Assembly (NCBI GenBank): GCA_904420205.1
Contig: CAJFUN010000026.1
Location: forward strand, 1-50,892
Direction of reading: 5' to 3'
Source of the DNA: Candidatus Parachristensenella avicola
GTDB taxonomy: Bacteria > Bacillota > Clostridia > Christensenellales > UMGS416
Length of the DNA stretch: 50,892 nucleotides
Notes under the pieces: model-generated
What the model saw: the letters and a program-made list of their open reading frames with translations, nothing else
Told to the model about the DNA's origin: nothing
Databases searched by the model: none
Part shown: piece by piece, positions 17,447 through 25,339 of the stretch
Layout of the letters: each line of letters begins with the position of its first letter
Position numbering within the stretch: the stretch's first letter is position 1
Made by a program: the position numbers and the translations under genes

Positions 17447-17557
17447 AAAAAGACACACGGGTTTGGATGCTCCCGATATAATGGGTATCAAAAACCCACA
17501 ACGGCAAGCCGCTGTGAGAGGAGGCATCTGCTTGGCAATAGCAAACCCGGTGTCTTT
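17447..17557 (-). promoter_or_regulatory. Structured serC leader with long terminator-like stem
   Basis: On the minus strand the arm 17557-17542 pairs over 16 bp with 17465-17449 (one bulge) and ends in T5, about 40 nt before the serC start. The 76-nt interior holds two further hairpins, 17515-17498 (ACAGCGGC/GCCGTTGT) and 17497-17483 (GGGT/ACCC). This is either a cis-regulatory RNA whose closing stem doubles as terminator or a branched terminator. I recognise no T-box, THF, SAM or glycine riboswitch consensus in it. Confidence 0.55.
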
Positions 17558-17600
17558 GAGTATCCGGCCTGAAAATGCACCTTTCTTTAAGGTTGCTCTC

Positions 17601-17629
17601 ATTATAATGAGGCATGGAGAAAATTACAA
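17601..17629 (-). promoter_or_regulatory. serC-serA promoter
   Basis: On the minus strand, TTGTAA (17629-17624), 17-nt spacer and TATAAT (17606-17601). This gives a leader of roughly 190 nt containing the structured element. Confidence 0.7.
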
Positions 17630-17779
17630 GCCCCCAAATGGAAAAATCAGTATTTTTTGAAAAAATCGTATGACTATGCGGCGGCGTCCCTCCTTTGTTT
17701 CGGGAGGTTCCATTTTAGCCCTAGCCTGCCGCGGCGCGGGGTGATATAATAAAGCCATACCTTTTAAAAGGAGGAGCGC

Positions 17780-18256
17780 ATGGAAGGTTTGTTAGGCAAC
17801 AATGTAGTGGTACAGATTGGTATGGTGGTGGATGATATTGAAAAGGCTACCCGTGCCTGGGCGGCATTTCTGGGGATGGAGGAACCTGCCATCAGCATGA
17901 CGGACGAATATCCCGTCACCAAGACGCAATATCGCGGTGCGCCTTCAAAGGCCCGCTGCCGCCAGAGCTTTTTCCCGCTGGGCGCTCAGGTGAACTTGGA
18001 GCTCATCGAGCCTGATCACGAGCCCTCCTATTGGCGGGAGTGCCTGGATCGAGACGGTCCCGGGTTTCATCATATCGCCTTTTTTGTGGAAGGTATGGCC
18101 GAGAAGAGCGTGGTGCTGGAGGCCCACGGTATGCCGCTGACGATGAAAGGCGAGTGGAAGGGTGGGCGCTATGCCTACCATGACGCCTCTGATAAGCTTT
18201 ATATGGTGCTGGAGCTGCTGGAGGATGATCCGACCGCGGGAAGGATTATGGAATAG
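17780..18256 (+). CDS. VOC-superfamily (glyoxalase-fold) protein
   Basis: A 158-residue vicinal-oxygen-chelate protein with two beta-alpha-beta-beta-beta modules. Metal-ligand-like positions are VVQIGMVVDDIEKATRAWAAF (with Gln in place of the usual His), then LELIEP, GPGFHHIAFFV and MVLELLE. It resembles methylmalonyl-CoA-epimerase/lactoylglutathione-lyase relatives, but the substrate is unknown. The start follows AAGGAGGAGCGC, and a TATAAT lies at 17745-17750. The stop TAG is immediately followed by the ATG of a xylose-isomerase-like gene, so the two probably act on the same sugar- or acid-derived compound. Confidence 0.82.
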   Translation: MEGLLGNNVVVQIGMVVDDIEKATRAWAAFLGMEEPAISMTDEYPVTKTQYRGAPSKARCRQSFFPLGAQVNLELIEPDHEPSYWRECLDRDGPGFHHIAFFVEGMAEKSVVLEAHGMPLTMKGEWKGGRYAYHDASDKLYMVLELLEDDPTAGRIME

Positions 18257-19123
18257 ATGGGCAAGCTTCGTTTTGGCGCACCGCTTTTTGAGCATGCCAG
18301 TACGCCGGAAGCGTGGATCCGCGCCCTGAAGCGCAAAGGATACGGGGCAGCTTATGCTCCCCTGGAGCCGGGCGCTCCTGAGGGGCTTGTGGTAGAGTAT
18401 CGCCAGGCAGCCGAGGAAAATGATATCGTCATCGCTGAGGTGGGCGCTTGGTGCCTGCATCCGCTTTCACCGGATCCGGCTACCGCCCGCGCGGGCATTG
18501 AAGAGACGGCCCGGCGGTTGGCCTTTGCGGACCGATTGGGCGCGCTGTGCTGTGTCAATGTATCCACCAGCCGGGGCGCCGTGTGGGACGGCCCCGACGC
18601 CCGGAATCTGACGGAAGAAACCTTTGGAATGGTGGTGGAATCGATCCGGGAGATCCTGCGGCTGGCCGCACCGGAAAGGGCATGCTACGCCCTGGAGATG
18701 ATGCCCTGGATGTATCCAACCTGCCTTGAGGATGAGCAGCGGCTGCTGGAAGCGGTGGATCATCCTCGATTTCGGGTACACTATGACCCCTGCAACACGG
18801 TCAATACGGTGGAGAAGTTTTTTGAAAACGGGGCAATGATGGAGCGATTTGTGGCGGCCCTGCACGATAAGATGCTAAGCCTCCATGTCAAGGACGTTCA
18901 ACTGATGGGCAATATGACCATGCATTTAGAGGAGCGCTGCCCGGGCGATGGAGGATTGGATCATGCCCGTTTGCTGCGGGCAGTGGCGCAATATTGCCCC
19001 GACGCACCGCTGATGTTGGAGCATATGGCCGCCGAGGCCGACTATGACCGAGGCCTGGCCTATCTTCGCAGCGTGGCGGACAGGCAGGGCTTGGACTATG
19101 TGAGGCCTATGGAGCTGGTCTAG
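18257..19123 (+). CDS. Sugar-phosphate isomerase/epimerase-like TIM barrel
   Basis: A 288-residue protein of the xylose-isomerase-like AP-endonuclease-2 superfamily. Motifs consistent with metal-binding barrel residues are CYALEMMPW, FRVHYDPCNTVN, LHDKMLSLHVKDVQL, CPGDGGLDHARLL and MLEHM. These supply Glu, Asp, His and Glu ligands. Likely role: isomerisation or epimerisation of a sugar, inositol or keto-sugar intermediate. It begins with no gap after the VOC gene, implying translational coupling. Its own terminator lies inside the 3' end of the convergent M28 peptidase gene. Confidence 0.82.
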   Translation: MGKLRFGAPLFEHASTPEAWIRALKRKGYGAAYAPLEPGAPEGLVVEYRQAAEENDIVIAEVGAWCLHPLSPDPATARAGIEETARRLAFADRLGALCCVNVSTSRGAVWDGPDARNLTEETFGMVVESIREILRLAAPERACYALEMMPWMYPTCLEDEQRLLEAVDHPRFRVHYDPCNTVNTVEKFFENGAMMERFVAALHDKMLSLHVKDVQLMGNMTMHLEERCPGDGGLDHARLLRAVAQYCPDAPLMLEHMAAEADYDRGLAYLRSVADRQGLDYVRPMELV

Positions 19124-19137
19124 CCCAGGTTGGAATT

Positions 19138-20400
19138 TCAACGGCTTTCCCTCTGAGGGAGAGCCGTTTCTCTTTGCCCCAGGCCTTCCCGGTCAAAGAT
19201 GCGCACCGCCTCCAGGCAGATGCTCAAGGTTTGACGCAGGCAGGCGGGGTTTACATTGCCGCTGGTATCATAGCGGGTATGATAATCCCGCTGGGGATGC
19301 TGATCGACGCCACATAGGCTGCAGGCAGCCAGACCTGCCCGGGAAAAGGCCTCTGCATCGGTAGCGCCGGGATAAGGTCGGGCTTTGGGCAGGGAGCGCC
19401 CGTGGGCGGCCGCGGCCCGCTGCAGCAGCTTAACGGCCTCAGGGCTATTGGGTTGGAGGCCGTTAATGCCGCGGGGATAGACCATCAGCTGCGCCGGATC
19501 CTTCAAAGTGTCTAGGGCGATAAAGACCGTTTCCACTCCGGCAAGCTCATCGCGATGCGCTTGGGCAAAAGCCTGCGCGCCACGCAAGCCCGCCTCTTCG
19601 GCCCCGGTAATGAGGCAGCACACTTCGGTATGGGCATAGCGGACGCTTTGATCGGATAGCTCTTTAAGGACAGCCATAGCCGTAAAGCATCCGGAAAGAT
19701 TGTCGTTGGCCCCATCGACCACCACACGCCAGTTGACAAAGAATAAGATGCCGATAAAGAAAGGGGCGCCGATGGAGGCGGCCAGGCCAAGCCGCAGGGT
19801 GGGGAGCGCTTGCGCCCCATTGCTGAGGCGCAGGGCCAGCAGGGCCGCTTGTAGCACGATTAGCCCCAGCATACCCAGGACGGATCCGAGGGTCACCGGC
19901 CAGAGCAGCCGCCTTTGCCGAGGCAGAAAGTAGCGCATTTCATAGGCTGCGTCGGCATGGCCGCCGAAGATGATACGGCGATGAACGTCATGGATCGCCC
20001 GCCGGCGAGCGTAGAGGTTGCAGGAGGTTGCCTGAGGGAAAAGAGGATCGATCAAGCGCCGATAGAGCAAAAATTCGCATACCCCCATGAGCAGCGCGCT
20101 CAAGGAAAAGGCTAGGCCCAGCGCAGGGAACAGGGGCACGGGGCGAAAAAGGCCGGCCCAGTAAAGCGCCAGCGCGCACAGATTCAAAGCGCCGGCCAGA
20201 ACCATCCACCCAAGGAAGGCCTTAGGATGCAGAGTAAAGGATTCTAGGATCACAGCGTCGCACCACGGCGTCAGCAGACGCTTAAAATGCTGCTGGCAGC
20301 GGCGTTCCGCCACGCTGCCGGCGCAGCGCCCGCGGAAGCGGCGGCATGCGGTCCGGATTCCCGCAGTCATAAAATCCAAGGTGCTTTGGCGGTTCCCCAT
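19138..20400 (-). CDS. M28-family peptidase, membrane-anchored
   Basis: A 420-residue protein with four transmembrane helices interleaved with a peptidase domain. Helices are at about 60-80, 85-110, 160-185 and 195-215. The zinc-peptidase core follows: GANDNLSGCFTAMAVLKEL (metal Asp), TGAEEAGLRGAQAFAQ (catalytic Glu and metal Glu), FIALDTL, and a final HTRYD His ligand. M28 enzymes are aminopeptidases or related zinc hydrolases. The first metal His may come from the short loop before GANDN and is not obvious, so activity is uncertain. The start at 20400 follows AAAGGAGGAAATTGCC. An upstream in-frame ATG at 20460 has no site. It appears monocistronic. Confidence 0.8.
   Translation of the reverse strand: MGNRQSTLDFMTAGIRTACRRFRGRCAGSVAERRCQQHFKRLLTPWCDAVILESFTLHPKAFLGWMVLAGALNLCALALYWAGLFRPVPLFPALGLAFSLSALLMGVCEFLLYRRLIDPLFPQATSCNLYARRRAIHDVHRRIIFGGHADAAYEMRYFLPRQRRLLWPVTLGSVLGMLGLIVLQAALLALRLSNGAQALPTLRLGLAASIGAPFFIGILFFVNWRVVVDGANDNLSGCFTAMAVLKELSDQSVRYAHTEVCCLITGAEEAGLRGAQAFAQAHRDELAGVETVFIALDTLKDPAQLMVYPRGINGLQPNSPEAVKLLQRAAAAHGRSLPKARPYPGATDAEAFSRAGLAACSLCGVDQHPQRDYHTRYDTSGNVNPACLRQTLSICLEAVRIFDREGLGQRETALPQRESR
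19141..19174 (+). terminator. Terminator overlapping convergent gene end
   Basis: ACGGCTTTCCCT (19141-19152) pairs with AGGGAGAGCCGT (19156-19167) around a 3-nt loop, then TTCTCTTT. The hairpin is coding sequence for the last residues of the minus-strand M28 gene. Confidence 0.7.
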
Positions 20401-20530
20401 GGCAATTTCCTCCTTTGGCTTTTGCGGGGAATAGTATATGCCAAAGTATGAAAAATACACGGAAGGGGCGCTGTAGGCCTTGATGAAAAGATCTTAAAAG
20501 GAGGCGTATTGTCTTGAAGGTATATGAATA

Positions 20531-20561
20531 CCCCCAGCGAGTGCTTCTATCTCGCTGGGGG
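20531..20561 (-). terminator. Perfect 11-bp hairpin after ybaK
   Basis: CCCCCAGCGAG (20531-20541) and CTCGCTGGGGG (20551-20561) with a 9-nt loop, 33 nt beyond the ybaK stop on the minus strand. T-content downstream is modest, so it may be a terminator or mRNA-stabilising hairpin. Confidence 0.6.
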
Positions 20562-20593
20562 CAGAAGATTTGCAAGGGGGCATAAGCCGGCGA

Positions 20594-21067
20594 TTAGGCG
20601 TCCCACCCCTTGCAGACGTCGATCCAGGCCAGGGAGGCGGAGCAGCGCTCCAGCTCGTCCAGCGTCAGCTCGATGGCGCTGTTGGCGCTGCCGCAGGCGG
20701 GATACACCGTATCGAAGCGGCGCAGCGATTGATCCAGATAGACCGTGACGGAAGGCTCCACGCCAAAGGGGCAGACGCCGCCGACGGCATGCCCGACCAA
20801 CGCCTCCACCTGATCGGCGGTGGGCATGCGGGCTTTCGTATGGAAGAATGCTTTGAATTTGCCGTTATCGATGCGGGCGTCGCCGGCGGCGACAATCAGC
20901 ACGCAGTGGTCCTCCACGAGGAAGGAGAGGGTCTTTGCGATCCGCGCGGGTTCGCAGCCGACAGCCTGGGCTGCCAACTCGACGGTGGCCGATGAGGTAT
21001 CAAATTCCAGAATCCTGTTATCCATTCCAAAGCGGGCCAGATGGGCCCGCGCTTTTTCCAGTGACAT
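20594..21067 (-). CDS. YbaK/EbsC-type aminoacyl-tRNA deacylase
   Basis: A 157-residue single-domain protein of the YbaK/ProX editing family, which hydrolyses mischarged tRNA such as Cys-tRNA(Pro). Typical features are AKTLSFLVEDHCVLIVAAGDARID with the conserved Lys near residue 45, and GGVCPFGVEP near 96-105 with the active-site Gly-x-x-x-Pro. It is the last gene of a five-gene minus-strand run that begins at 24198. The start follows GGAAAGGAACC. The neighbours are not functionally related in any obvious way. Confidence 0.92.
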   Translation of the reverse strand: MSLEKARAHLARFGMDNRILEFDTSSATVELAAQAVGCEPARIAKTLSFLVEDHCVLIVAAGDARIDNGKFKAFFHTKARMPTADQVEALVGHAVGGVCPFGVEPSVTVYLDQSLRRFDTVYPACGSANSAIELTLDELERCSASLAWIDVCKGWDA

Positions 21068-21109
21068 GGCATTTGGTTCCTTTCCATTTTCTTTTTGTTG
21101 CGCAAAGGG

Positions 21110-21745
21110 TCAGCACGGCTTAACAGCCGTCATCAATCGATAGCGGGGATCCTTCAGCGAGTGGATTTCAATCGAATGGAAACCAGCATCGGATAGTAAC
21201 CGGTATTCATTATCCAGTGTCAGCGGCGTATCCATATGGGGTTGGGCGTTGGGGTTGAGGGCATAGGCGCGAAAGCCCTCGTCCTGCTCCTGCTGGGTGG
21301 CGGCAAATCGGTCGGCATTGATCCACTGGCCGCCGGGCTTTAGGGCGCAGAAAACCTTTGCATAAAGCAGCGCCTTATCTGCCTCGGTAAAGTGGTGCAG
21401 CGCGGCGGATGAGATAGCGGCATCATAGCCCTCGCCAAAGGGAACCTCAAAAAAATCGCCCCATTGCACGGTAACGCGGCTGGCAAAATCGCGCTTTTTC
21501 AGCTCATCCAGCATGGGCTGGGCCAGATCAATCCCTATGACATGGGCTTCGGGGAAACGCTCAAAAAGCGGGATTAACTCTAGCCCCGTACCGACACCCA
21601 AATCCAAAATGCATCGGGGGGATCCCAGCAGCGCCTGGGTGATGGCGCGTTTGTTGTCCATCATCGGGAGATGGACGGCGTCATAGCCCGACGCTTTTTG
21701 GGCAAAGAATTCTTGCATCCGGCGGTTGCGATCCGCACGATTCAT
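21110..21745 (-). CDS. Class I SAM-dependent methyltransferase
   Basis: A 211-residue Rossmann methyltransferase. Motif I ILDLGVGTGLELIPLF (about 46-61) and the acidic loop VIGIDLAQPML bind S-adenosylmethionine. The post-motif SSAALHHF is typical of small-molecule or lipid methyltransferases. The ATG at 21745 overlaps the upstream stop codon (ATGA) and is preceded by AGAGGAGCGCC. A longer frame from 21787 runs back into the upstream gene and is not needed. The substrate is unknown. Confidence 0.87.
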   Translation of the reverse strand: MNRADRNRRMQEFFAQKASGYDAVHLPMMDNKRAITQALLGSPRCILDLGVGTGLELIPLFERFPEAHVIGIDLAQPMLDELKKRDFASRVTVQWGDFFEVPFGEGYDAAISSAALHHFTEADKALLYAKVFCALKPGGQWINADRFAATQQEQDEGFRAYALNPNAQPHMDTPLTLDNEYRLLSDAGFHSIEIHSLKDPRYRLMTAVKPC

Positions 21746-22809
21746 TGGCGCTCCTCTAGGAAGGACTCTGTGGTGAAGGCGGCCCATGGGATATCCACAG
21801 GTTTCCCTTGCGTGATGATTTCGTTGATATGGTTCAGCAGCGGGAAATCATCGGCCTGCAGGATGCCCCGGGCGATGAGCGTCTGCACGGCGGTAGCGGC
21901 GCGCGCGGCGATCACGATGGATTCCAGCGTTACCCCCTTGAGTTGAGCCATGGCCTCGTCGAAGGACAGGCCGCGCCCCAGCAGCGTACCAATGCGGCGG
22001 GTGCGGCCGCCGTAGATGGTGACATAAAGGTCGCCAGCGCCGTATACGATATTGTCATCCTGCCCGCCTACCAGCGCGATCAGACGGCGCATCTCTCGGA
22101 TGCTCTGGCCGAACAGCGCAGCCTGGGAGTTGTAGTGCTGTACGCCTTCCTTGCCTTCTCGGCGCTCAGACAGACCAACGGCTAGGGTGACACCCAGGGC
22201 GTAAGCGTTCTTCAGCGCGACGGCGCACTCTACGCCGGCTACGTCGGTAGAGAGGCTAATATGGTAGTAATCCCGCTCAAAAAGTCCACGCATCCAGCGC
22301 AGCAGCTGCGGATCCCGACCGCAGAAGCATACCTCTGTAGGATCGTGATCGGCCAGCTCATAGCTGGTGCAGGGCCCGCCTACGGCGTTCAGGCTGAGGG
22401 TACGTCCCGGCGCCAGCACCTCCAGCTTTCGGGCATAGTAGGCAGGGTAATCGATCAGCGTACCGTCGGGGTCATTCCATAGTCCCTTGGTGATGGAGAG
22501 AACCGGCAGCGATTCAGGGATACGGGTCAGGATATTTTCCACAAACCAATCCACGCCGAAGCTGCTGACGCCGCCAATCAGAAGGTCGGCGCCCTGCAGC
22601 GCCTCATCCAGCTGCTCGATCTGGTAATAGGTGAAGCTGGGATGTAGCTGCCGCTTCAGGTTCAGGTGATAGCCCGTTTTCCGGGCATGTTCAATGATTT
22701 CGCGATCAAGCGGCGTGCCAACCAGGCGAAGCGTATGGCCATTCTCCGCAGCGGGAATGGCGATGGCCGAGCCCATTTGCCCGGCGCCAACGACAGTAAT
22801 GATACTCAT
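21742..22809 (-). CDS. GpsA-like NAD(P)-dependent glycerol-3-phosphate dehydrogenase family
   Basis: A 355-residue two-domain dehydrogenase. The N-terminal Rossmann motif VGAGQMGSAIAIPAAENGH is at residues 7-25. The central LSITKGLW contains the conserved Lys. The helical C-terminal domain has VECAVALKNAYALGVTLAVGL (usually a K-N pair near the active site) and a DLYVTIYGGRTRR segment. It aligns with the GpsA family but differs in several signature loops. For example, SLNAVGGPCTSYEL stands in place of SGPNFAxE. It may therefore act on another phosphorylated or carboxylated substrate. It ends in ATGA with the methyltransferase gene. Confidence 0.78.
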   Translation of the reverse strand: MSIITVVGAGQMGSAIAIPAAENGHTLRLVGTPLDREIIEHARKTGYHLNLKRQLHPSFTYYQIEQLDEALQGADLLIGGVSSFGVDWFVENILTRIPESLPVLSITKGLWNDPDGTLIDYPAYYARKLEVLAPGRTLSLNAVGGPCTSYELADHDPTEVCFCGRDPQLLRWMRGLFERDYYHISLSTDVAGVECAVALKNAYALGVTLAVGLSERREGKEGVQHYNSQAALFGQSIREMRRLIALVGGQDDNIVYGAGDLYVTIYGGRTRRIGTLLGRGLSFDEAMAQLKGVTLESIVIAARAATAVQTLIARGILQADDFPLLNHINEIITQGKPVDIPWAAFTTESFLEERQ

Positions 22810-22840
22810 ATAAAGCTCCTAACACGGATCGGATCGATCC

Positions 22841-23650
22841 TTATTCCTTTGTAGCATATCGGGCATCGGCTTGGCGGATAAGACCAGGAAAGATGCGGCA
22901 CAGCCGAGCATGGGCCGCGAATACGTCGGAGGGAATATCCACATGGGCGATATAATTCTTTCCGCGTGGACCGTAACCCTGGGCGTCATCGGCAAGCCGG
23001 GGAATTTCCCCCAGCAGCAGGGATACATAACGATCCATGGTCCACATGCCCGGTATGGGTGTTTCATAAGCCAAACACCCATCCTGAACGGTAACGCGGG
23101 CCGCATAGGCTGCATAATTGATGGGCGTACAGCCCTGCGGGGCATGTTTACGCAGGCCGGCATCCATCCGCGCTTGCATGGTCGCATCCTGAATCATGAT
23201 GACGCTGCCAAAGGGAATGCGGCGCTGGACGAGCAGCCGCAAGAGGAGGGTAATATTGTTGCCGCAGTTGGTGGATTCGCGCTCCAGGGCATCCGCCGCA
23301 AGGCCATAGCGCCGCCAAAGATAGCCGGCAAAAAGGTCGGCCTCAGAGAGGCCAGCCGTCTTCATGCCAGGGCAGGCGCGGCCGATTTCATTCCGCAGCG
23401 CCTGGGTTGTGTGGCCTTCTCCGCCGACGATTACGCACCGCTTGGCTACCCCCTGGCGCATGCCCGCGGCAAACAGGTCACCGCCGGATAGAATGCTGCC
23501 GCCAAAGAGCACCATGACGTCGGCTTGAGGCTGACCGATTTTCCTTTCTAGCGCCGCAGGCGTCAAAGCGAAAAGATCCCGGCGGCCGCAGAAGCTGCCC
23601 AAACAGTTGATCGCATCGGCTGCCTGCCGCATATCCATCTGCGCTACCAT
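22841..23650 (-). CDS. YdcF/DUF218-family protein
   Basis: A 269-residue DUF218 (ElyC/SanA/YdcF) family protein. The core ADVMVLFGGSILSGGDLFAAGMRQG (about 41-65), then CVIVGGEGHT and ESTNCGNNITLLLRLL, matches the family fold in which a Gly-rich loop and an Asn/Glu pair form a pocket. It has no signal peptide or membrane helix, so like YdcF it is likely cytoplasmic. The start at 23650 overlaps the stop of the upstream M23-like gene. Other in-frame ATGs at 23638 and 23632 are possible. Function is unknown, possibly nucleotide-cofactor or envelope-precursor related. Confidence 0.78.
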   Translation of the reverse strand: MVAQMDMRQAADAINCLGSFCGRRDLFALTPAALERKIGQPQADVMVLFGGSILSGGDLFAAGMRQGVAKRCVIVGGEGHTTQALRNEIGRACPGMKTAGLSEADLFAGYLWRRYGLAADALERESTNCGNNITLLLRLLVQRRIPFGSVIMIQDATMQARMDAGLRKHAPQGCTPINYAAYAARVTVQDGCLAYETPIPGMWTMDRYVSLLLGEIPRLADDAQGYGPRGKNYIAHVDIPSDVFAAHARLCRIFPGLIRQADARYATKE

Positions 23651-24198
23651 TTGGGCTCGCCCTCGCCCCGGAGCCACCAGGCGGAGCCCACGCGATTCAC
23701 CAGCGCTTCCATGGCTGCCGAATCAAAAGATACGGCCAGCGGCTGGTTGTCCATCCAAGCGCCAATATGGATGTGCGGCATTTGCGATTCGCCGTTGTTG
23801 CCCACCAGGGCCACCGGCTGGCCCGGCTCCACAGCGCAGCCCTCCTGCACGCAGGGGTTGTCCACATGGGCATAGACGACGTTTAAGCCATCAGCGCGGG
23901 TGAAGAATAGACAGGAAGCCGGCCCCTGTCCGGCATGGCCAGGCTGATTGGTGACGGGATTATAGATAATGCGGGTCACCACGCCGGAGAAGGGGGCCAG
24001 CACCCGGGCGTGCCAACCATACCAGTCTTCGTTGCGGCTGCCGTCTCCGGCATAGGGGCGCATCCATCCGCCGATTTGGGCGTGTACGACGCAGTCCCGG
24101 CCTAATTCATCGCCCAACGATCCACATTCGTGAAGATAATGGTCGTAATACAGCGCACATCGGTCAAAGACGGGGTAGAGCTCAACGTGCTTTTTCAT
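23644..24198 (-). CDS. M23-like (lysostaphin-fold) domain protein without signal peptide
   Basis: A 184-residue protein resembling the LytM/M23 peptidase fold. Features are DCVVHAQIGGWMRPYAGDGSRN, a beta-hairpin APFSGVVTRI, and then VYAHVDNPCVQEGCAVEPGQ with VGNNGESQMPHIHI. The HxH (HIH) and AH motifs are those of M23 zinc sites. It has no leader peptide, so a peptidoglycan role is doubtful. Cytoplasmic relatives exist as metal-dependent or sugar-binding domains. The start at 24198 has AAGGAGG 7 nt upstream. It is the first gene of the minus-strand run to ybaK and is divergent from tyrA. Confidence 0.75.
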   Translation of the reverse strand: MKKHVELYPVFDRCALYYDHYLHECGSLGDELGRDCVVHAQIGGWMRPYAGDGSRNEDWYGWHARVLAPFSGVVTRIIYNPVTNQPGHAGQGPASCLFFTRADGLNVVYAHVDNPCVQEGCAVEPGQPVALVGNNGESQMPHIHIGAWMDNQPLAVSFDSAAMEALVNRVGSAWWLRGEGEPKW

Positions 24199-24331
24199 AG
24201 AATGGCCTCCTTCTGCGGAGAATGGCGGTCCTGCCGCGGGGGGAAGCCAAACGCCCCGGCGCTGGTTCACTGCGGCAGCGCATAGCCTTATTCTATCATA
24301 TCCGGGCGGGATACGCGCGTGTTTTTTGTCA

Positions 24332-24360
24332 TTGCCACAGGTAAATGCGGGGTGTATAAT
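24332..24360 (+). promoter_or_regulatory. tyrA promoter
   Basis: TTGCCA (24332-24337), 17-nt spacer, and extended -10 TGTATAAT ending at 24360. This leaves a leader of about 130 nt before tyrA. Confidence 0.7.
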
Positions 24361-24418
24361 ATTTAAAATGACGATTTTTACGGCTGGATAGGACAGCTGG
24401 AGATCAACAGGAACATTT

Positions 24419-24448
24419 CCGCTTTAGCAGCAGTAAAGCGGCTTGTTT
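24419..24448 (+). promoter_or_regulatory. Leader hairpin before tyrA, possible attenuator
   Basis: CCGCTTTA (24419-24426) pairs with TAAAGCGG (24434-24441), 7-nt loop, then CTTGTTTT. It lies between the promoter and the tyrA start, so it could act as a regulated terminator. A leader peptide with aromatic codons was not evident. Confidence 0.4.
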
Positions 24449-24499
24449 TATGCCTGCCAAAGGCACGGATGGATATTGGGATGGATAAGGAGGAAGAGG

Positions 24500-25339
24500 A
24501 TGACCATTTTGGTGGTAGGGCTTGGGCTGATTGGAGGTTCGCTGGCCAAGGCCTTGGCGCGATGCACGGGCCATGAGATATGGGGACTGGACCGGGATGA
24601 GGTGGCAGCCCAGGCCGCGCTGGAGGAAGGGACGCTAGCGCGGATTGCCGGCGCCGGCGACCTGGGAGCGGCAGATCTTACCCTAGTATGCCTGCACCCG
24701 AGAGATACGATCCGCTTTCTGACGGATCACGCGGGCGACTTTAAGCCCGGATCTATAGCGGCAGACGTCTGCGGCGTCAAGTCGGCCGTTGTGGAGGCCG
24801 CGCACCCTGTGCTTCAGGCGGCCGGCGTGCGGTATGTAGGATGCCATCCTATGGCAGGGCGGGAATTCTCAGGATTTGCTTACGCCCAGGCCGATCTTTT
24901 TCAGGGGGCGAGCTTTATTATGACACCGGTGGAGGGCACGGATCCCGAAGCTGAACGGACGCTGGAGCACCTAGCGCGCGCCGTGGGCTTTGGGCAGGTT
25001 GTGCGTACTACGCCGCAGCATCACGACCGGGTGATCGCCTTCTCCTCTCAGCTGGCCCATGTGGTATCCAGCGCCTTTGTTAAAAGCCCCATGCTGCAGG
25101 ATAAGAGCGGATTTTCAGCCGGGTCTTTTCAGGATATGACGCGCGTGGCACGGATGAACGCCGGAATGTGGACCGAGCTTTTTCTGGCCAACGCGCCGGC
25201 TTTGGGCGAGGAGCTCGACCACCTCATCCGATCGCTGACGGATTACCGGGAGGCCCTGGCATCCGGTGACGAAGCGGGGCTTCGCGCGTTGCTGGAGGAA
25301 GGCAACCGCTTGAAAATAGCCAGTGAGAGGAGCGTTTAG
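24500..25339 (+). CDS. tyrA: Prephenate dehydrogenase
   Basis: Tyrosine-pathway enzyme oxidatively decarboxylating prephenate to 4-hydroxyphenylpyruvate. It has 279 residues. The Rossmann motif VVGLGLIGGSLAKAL is at residues 5-19. The substrate region GCHPMAGREFSGF contains the conserved His, and HDRVIAFSSQLAHVVSSAF is the second family signature. There is no C-terminal ACT domain, so allosteric tyrosine feedback is not evident. The start ATG at 24500 follows AAGGAGG. An open frame from 24443 lacks a ribosome site. The stop abuts the next gene directly. Confidence 0.93.
   Translation: MTILVVGLGLIGGSLAKALARCTGHEIWGLDRDEVAAQAALEEGTLARIAGAGDLGAADLTLVCLHPRDTIRFLTDHAGDFKPGSIAADVCGVKSAVVEAAHPVLQAAGVRYVGCHPMAGREFSGFAYAQADLFQGASFIMTPVEGTDPEAERTLEHLARAVGFGQVVRTTPQHHDRVIAFSSQLAHVVSSAFVKSPMLQDKSGFSAGSFQDMTRVARMNAGMWTELFLANAPALGEELDHLIRSLTDYREALASGDEAGLRALLEEGNRLKIASERSV

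Noticed and set aside
17409..17629. T-box or known riboswitch upstream of serC
   Set aside because: No T-box sequence, no glycine, SAM or THF aptamer consensus recognised. Kept only as an unassigned structured leader.
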